DNA of 64,000 bases from Ectocarpus siliculosus (taxonomy: Eukaryota; Sar; Phaeophyceae; Ectocarpales; Ectocarpaceae), in NCBI GenBank assembly GCA_000310025.1, contig FN648619.1, forward strand, positions 569,407-633,406, written 5' to 3'. This document shows, piece by piece, positions 60,882 through 64,000 of this stretch. The first letter of the stretch is position 1. Every line of letters starts with the position of its first letter. A program made the translations under genes and the position numbers. A model generated the notes under the pieces. It was given only the letters and a program-made list of their open reading frames with translations. It was not told the DNA's origin and made no database searches.

Positions 60882-63613
60882 GAATACAAACAGGCCAATA
60901 CCACCCACCACATCAAGCGTCCGTAGATTCTTCTAACGCGATTGTGCATACAACGTAGACGTGCTTGCAAAATCTCGGCGTGAGAAACTGCTCGAAATAG
61001 TCCAGCCATACGTGGACGAAAAAATAACTTACCGCAGATCTCGTTGTTGTTCTCCTGATCACACCAGCCGTCCCCAAACTCTCGAGGAAAGCAATTAAGC
61101 GCTTGTTCGATGGTGATGTCATCGTCGTCCACACAGGGGGCAGTCGGGTCGACGCAAGCAAATCCGGAGTCGGTGCTTGAGCAAGAATAGTCGTCGTCGT
61201 ACACGCTCTGGATTCAAAGAAGCGCGCGGAGAAACAGTGGATGCACGCATTCGTCAGAACCACGGGGTGCAAAAGACAAGATGGGGTGGGACTGAGAGAT
61301 GGATATAAACGGGCTAGGTCCACAACGGCGGTGGGGGTACGGAGGAAGGGCGAGGGCAGCGGCATCTGCCAAAGAGGAGGAGGAGGAGAGGGAGAAAAAC
61401 GGAGAGATATGCACGCCATTCACGAAGACTGCTCACCACGCATGTGCACTCGCAGCAGTCGCCTCCGTCGAAGCCTGAACAGAAACGAAAGACATTGAAG
61501 ACACAGCAGGGCCGACAAGGTGAGACGAGTTGGGGTGAGACTCCTCAACGCCATCTGCTCACTGAGGCTCGACAACGCTGGTTTTGTTGTGCATGGACGC
61601 GGCTGATGATGGTCGTCCGGGAGTGATATACGGCCGTAACAGAGGAAGGTTATCCTGAAGATCTACCCTGGGCGTCGGTGACCAGGTTACACCTGACCTT
61701 GCGGCGGCCGGGGTGGGGTTGAGTTCGGTACGCGCATGTCAACCAAGCTCTTGCCAGTGGTGAACGAGGAGGGCGGTCTACGCTGCATATTGACCCAGAA
61801 TTTCTCAGAACTAACGTCTCGAGGAACTCCTTCGGGGGCTTGTTTTTCGTCGACGACATCGAGCATCAACAAACCTCTCAAAATTCGCCGCATGCTCTCT
61901 GTAACCTTATCTCCCGCATCCCATCAAACAAGGGCAGGTTTATTCAAGGCGTAAACGAAGGCGTAGACGAAGGCGTAGACGAAGGCGTAGACGAAGGCGT
62001 AGTCAACAATCAACCCGAGTTTTCGTGAAACAATTCGAATTGCAACGCCGTTTATTTTGGGATACCCGGGAAAGTATTACGCAGTACGCCCCCCCGTCGG
62101 AACGAAAGAAACGTAGTCATACGCTAAAAACCAACTCCCTGGGCCCACATACCGCACTCCTCGATGTTGTTCCCATAGTCACAGTACCCGTCACCGATCC
62201 CCGTGACGTAGGGACAGTTCTCCACCATCGCGGCAGCGATGTCGTCGTCGTCGACACACGCGGCGTCGGGGTCGACGCAGGCGAAAACCTCACAGCCCCA
62301 CGTGTGGTCGTCGTCGGAATGCATCTGGTGTGTTGCAGGTGCAGCGAGAGAGAGAGAGAGGCGGGAGCAAGTTTTCAGCCAGAATGCGGCGAGGAGGGAA
62401 AGGAAGATATATATATATAGAGAGAGAGAGAGGGAGAGAGAGAGAGATCCAAACATACGGTCATGCCAAATTGTGATCCCCCGCATGCGTGCGCGAAATT
62501 TAAAATCGTCCCACCGCGAGTTCATCGGCAAGTCGGAGGAAGGTAGGAATAGAGGGCGAAGGGAGACACCCAACTAACCGCACTATGCTCTCGAAACCCA
62601 TATACGGCCCATAAAAAATCGTACCTGGCACGTGCATTCACAGCAGTCTCCGCCGTCGTAGCCTAGGGAAGCGGGGGCCGGGGGGTGACGACAACGGCGC
62701 GAAGGGGCAGCAGGAAATGAAATTATCGACCCCAGGTTCGGAACGACGTCAGCCCGAACCGCCACAATCCACACCCAAGGCAACGAGGGTAGGGGGTCGC
62801 AGCAGCTGGACGTAACCATGCAAATACCCACGGGACTGCCTTCGTGAGGATAAAATCATTAGTCCATCAGGGAGGTGACCCTATCCCTGACCCCCAACCC
62901 AACCCCTACCCCCAAGCTTGACATCCTCGCCAAGGCTAGCGCAGCCACGAGGGAGTAGCTTTGAGGGTTGCTGAAGAGGAGTGAGTCGATGATGTCTTGA
63001 CGTCAATGCTTCCGTCTCCAGGCTCGATCAACCCCACAAAATACCCAAAACATAATGTACGGTGGCGGTCGTCACTTGGAGGGGTCGAAAATGTTAGCCC
63101 TAACCCTATTTCTAAGTTACTAATCCTAACGCCAAGGTAGCATTTTACCAGGGGGGTCGTAAGACGTGCTGTTTGGCCTGGGCGATCGGTGCTACACATA
63201 CACACGCTATCAGCCCGCCTGCAGTGTGCCGAGGGCCTGGACACCCCCTTGTTCGCTTCACATCGCGAAGTCCGAAACAACAAAAAAATGTGTCGATGGG
63301 CGTGCTCGGGTCGCAGCGTGTCACAGCATGAAAAATTACCATCCGAGCCATTTGCCCATCAGACATTATCCGACAAGATTGATATCATAAGTTATCGTTC
63401 GGCTACTTCGGTTGTCTTTCGGCACTTCTTCTGAAAAGAGCCGGAGGTGCATGCAGACATACCGCATTCTGCGTTGTTGTTGTCCTGCTCGCAGTACCCG
63501 TTTCCGTAACCACCCTCATAGCAGCTGGAGGTGGAGGCGGCGACGAAGGCGGAGGAAAGGGCGGCCGCTGCACTGAGGATGCCCAGCAAGCGGCTGGATT
63601 GTTTTGCCTTCAT
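47448..63613 (-). CDS. Secreted nine-LNR protein with C-terminal F5/8C domain
   Basis: Twenty exons, minus strand: 63463-63613, 62625-62662, 62153-62324, 61437-61474, 61033-61207, 60391-60428, 59771-59880, 59155-59213, 58905-58942, 57740-57926, 57279-57316, 56790-56958, 56039-56076, 55525-55693, 54555-54592, 53994-54159, 49455-49492, 48686-48848, 47944-48467 and 47448-47627. They sum to 843 codons with stop, and every phase closes. Residues 1-27 form a signal peptide (LLGILSAAAALSSAFVAAS). Nine LNR (Lin12/Notch) units follow, each of the form GxGxCDxxNNxxxCGYDGGDCCECTC; the linkers between them repeat FACIDPxAPCVDDDDITVDM. LNR units are disulfide-rich and bind calcium. The C-terminal 150 or so residues (SRWSCAAKLL, IQVAFWKGNERVRTLEV, NEWISLIEV) fit an F5/8 type C domain of the kind attached to polysaccharide-active enzymes, so cell-wall carbohydrate binding is a fair inference. 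An extracellular matrix role is likely; no catalytic domain is seen. Confidence 0.9.
50085..50232 (+). repeat. Split direct repeat A1
   Basis: Starts GTAATCTCGGATTTGAGACG and matches 53622-53775 with a few substitutions and small indels. It forms the 5' end of the element. Confidence 0.9.
50250..50630 (+). CDS. Ala-rich N-terminal ORF of retroelement, chimeric by deletion
   Basis: The frame opens with ATG soon after repeat A1 and runs 126 codons. About the first 50 residues are almost all Ala, Ser, Pro and Thr and could be the start of a Gag-like or polymerase ORF. From about 50397 the DNA is homologous to the middle of the reverse transcriptase but is read here out of frame, so the C-terminal part of this ORF is meaningless. 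The join marks an internal deletion of at least 700 bp relative to the copy at 4812-8700. Confidence 0.45.
   Translation: MPPRNTRRATAAASAAASPTTASSAAAPSSSAAAAPAAAAAAPAAASAPNPTRASTTAGASSRSDLASARTSTILSAKRRRPFSVPKAPLLSHTSMILGGATFWPHMVGRRGISGWQPGKRLTSPC
50397..51925 (+). pseudogene. Reverse transcriptase (C-terminal half) and RNase H
   Basis: The frame is open from the deletion join to TAG at 51923-51925, but the first in-frame ATG (50594) lies beyond the active site. It shows the end of the palm (FGFSLSP, then YLDD at about 50528), the thumb, and an RNase H with KIDGSSDASSLGWGG, INKKEMFAL, IDVDNTAV and NVVADDISRP in the order expected for its acidic residues. A C-terminal extension typical of DIRS-type polymerases follows (TIDLMAS, PPPVMAGHVVQHL). 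The N-terminal palm motifs present in the other copy are deleted. It would copy element RNA to cDNA if whole; here it needs help from another copy. Confidence 0.85.
51942..51971 (+). repeat. A30 homopolymer between the two ORFs
   Basis: Thirty A residues lie between the RNase H stop and the recombinase region. The other copy has only a short run of A at the same place, so this is an expansion inside the element, not a poly(A) tail at its end. Confidence 0.95.
52232..53443 (+). CDS. Tyrosine recombinase of YR retrotransposon
   Basis: The frame runs 403 codons to a TAA at 53441-53443. It begins at GTG by frame only; in the related copy the protein extends further N-terminally through a zinc-ribbon-like segment, which here is cut by a frameshift ending in TAA near 52160. 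The C-terminal half has the tyrosine-recombinase signature: SMRRGHD (first Arg), MHSFRVGGS (His-x-x-Arg), AGWRTESVAKRYVG (Trp and the nucleophile Tyr). The enzyme is thought to insert circular cDNA by a topoisomerase-like reaction. The catalytic core is uninterrupted, so it may still be active if expressed. Confidence 0.88.
   Translation: MLIDFDALRARGDQVLSAASNRRAQQRKCAVADGFDAFILSATQQRRGWKQASDRDVFDYLCFLDTQGSGTKWVHDRACPGVGTTHGRDCLPNSPCAKRYAAASMQKGIVSKLKMAMQEQLGKDSSWDPATRSGNSCCSPLVDSYLVFTGEEQKRVGVAVNQAEAMLPHVLIDLLRDMRSRAQTASSLAERIELTRDVALFSLAFASMRRGHDLSFTMGSQVLRLPAGQGLIFNFQFGKTLRDSVDAVVVRPDVACPSICAVSNVTAYISAAEGIGWDLSQGHLFPIVLLDGTRGCAPLTAVQMTAALQGHLRAAGLPHRYTMHSFRVGGSVAQSLDGTAMDAIMKIAGWRTESVAKRYVGATTSVGATGSKRIRSELYADSNVLPLSADFTCDFSACARREK
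53545..53624 (+). repeat. Split direct repeat B1
   Basis: Carries GGCGCAGGAGGCCTCACCC and ends ATACAACAGTA. It matches 53889-53968 and, with more changes, the orphan fragment ending near 8973 and the minus-strand end at about 4812-4890. It overlaps the start of A2 by three bases. Confidence 0.9.
53622..53775 (+). repeat. Split direct repeat A2
   Basis: Second copy of A1, directly joined to B1. It shares the GAAATACGCCGGAGC block and diverges near its right end. Confidence 0.9.
53889..53968 (+). repeat. Split direct repeat B2, right end of element
   Basis: Second copy of B1, ending ATACAACAGTA just before intron sequence that leads to the LNR exon at 53994. About 110 bp of unique sequence separates it from A2. 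Confidence 0.9.
57927..57951 (+). repeat. G homopolymer tract at a splice acceptor
   Basis: Read on the gene strand, this is a long C-run forming the pyrimidine tract just before the acceptor CTAG of the LNR exon ending at 57926. Confidence 0.8.
58587..58711 (+). repeat. Minisatellite, about 27-bp unit, in LNR intron
   Basis: Four units of the form AACACGCCACCAGAGCCGCTTTGGG, two of them preceded by a GTACCCAAG-type spacer, lie in the intron between exons 57740-57926 and 58905-58942. Confidence 0.8.
60759..60882 (+). repeat. (GA)n and (GACA)n microsatellite in LNR intron
   Basis: A GA run passes into AGAC units, with a perfect stretch of more than ten tetranucleotides, inside the intron between exons 60391-60428 and 61033-61207. 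Confidence 0.95.
61946..62004 (+). repeat. 12-bp tandem repeat in LNR intron
   Basis: Five units of GAAGGCGTAGAC, the first and last slightly changed. The plus strand reads as a Gly-Val-Asp-Glu repeat, but it lies in a minus-strand intron and is unlikely to be coding. Confidence 0.85.
62345..62448 (+). repeat. GA- and AT-rich microsatellites in LNR intron
   Basis: Short GA runs at 62347-62361 and 62419-62447 flank an AT run at 62408-62418. Confidence 0.8.
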
Positions 63614-63957
63614 GGCTAGATGCCGCTTCGCGGTTCTCGAGCAAGTGTGGCCTGCCGTGGAGGGGAAGCAGCGACACGGGGGCATGAAAATAAATGAAAT
63701 TTTATTCGTTGCCTGCTGTTCAAAAATAGCGAATGAATGGAGATCGGCTCGTAATCCTTGCCTCTGCTGCTGTTGAAACAAAATAATCGACGCGGCGGGT
63801 GCTCAAGGGAGACCAGTGCGTTGCGGATTCCCGTCTTGGACTTTATCACCAACGGTAGAGGAGATTATGCAGCCGCGACAGGTGCACACGCTCAGATCTG
63901 AAAACCGAGGTTGATTCGGACGGAATAACGCTGGGTCTTGACATTTCTGTGTTTTCG

Positions 63958-64000
63958 TCCATGGACCGGCCATGACCCATCCATGGACCGTTCATGATCC
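63958..64000. repeat. CATGG-rich repeat at window end
   Basis: TCCATGGACC units and near copies, spaced by about ten bases, resemble the CATG-palindrome clusters at 2540-3710. The array runs off the window. Confidence 0.6.

Noticed and set aside
60759-60882. CRISPR-like regular array
   Set aside because: It is a tetranucleotide microsatellite without spacers, in a eukaryotic intron.

Overview
This is nuclear DNA from an intron-rich eukaryote. Short protein-coding exons with consistent GT/AG borders and phases sit in long introns, and much of the rest is repeats and retroelements. The gene content (a large secreted LNR protein, a class C receptor-like gene, tyrosine-recombinase retrotransposons) and mid-range base composition fit a brown alga of the Ectocarpus kind. 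That assignment is inference; no rRNA or organelle marker is present to settle it. A run of N at 45030-45122 marks an assembly gap.

Layout. 1-4100: dispersed repeat, CATG-palindrome clusters and other low-complexity DNA. 4120-16250 and 36365-44240: two arms of a large inverted duplication. The left arm carries a later insertion of a decayed tyrosine-recombinase (YR) retroelement (4812-8700, minus strand) plus a facing fragment of a relative (8793-8977). 10594-23064, plus strand: a many-exon gene joining a PhnD-like periplasmic-binding-protein domain, a Cys-rich stretch and a class C (GABA-B/metabotropic glutamate type) seven-helix domain. The right arm holds a truncated, stop-containing pseudogene copy of its ectodomain. 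23230-28400: repeats, including nested SINE-like units. 28414-34487, plus strand: an unrecognised gene built of phase-0 exons with beta-rich repeats, one exon carrying an in-frame TAG. 35131-36357: second copy of the repeat at the window start, ending at the truncation point of the right arm. 44240-47447: mostly unassigned.

47448-63613, minus strand: a 20-exon gene for a secreted protein of about 842 residues. It has a signal peptide, nine LNR (Notch-type) units encoded mostly by a repeating pair of exons (one about 163-187 nt, one exactly 38 nt), and a C-terminal F5/8 type C (discoidin-like) domain. Its phases close exactly over all 20 exons. A YR retrotransposon (50085-53968, plus strand) with split direct repeats (order A1, B1, A2, B2) sits in one of its introns.

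The two best-supported host genes both look like cell-surface or extracellular proteins: a probable small-molecule receptor and a modular matrix or carbohydrate-binding protein. Nothing in the sequence shows that they act together. The most unusual item is the receptor: a type II (PhnD-like) binding domain where class C receptors normally have a type I Venus-flytrap domain.
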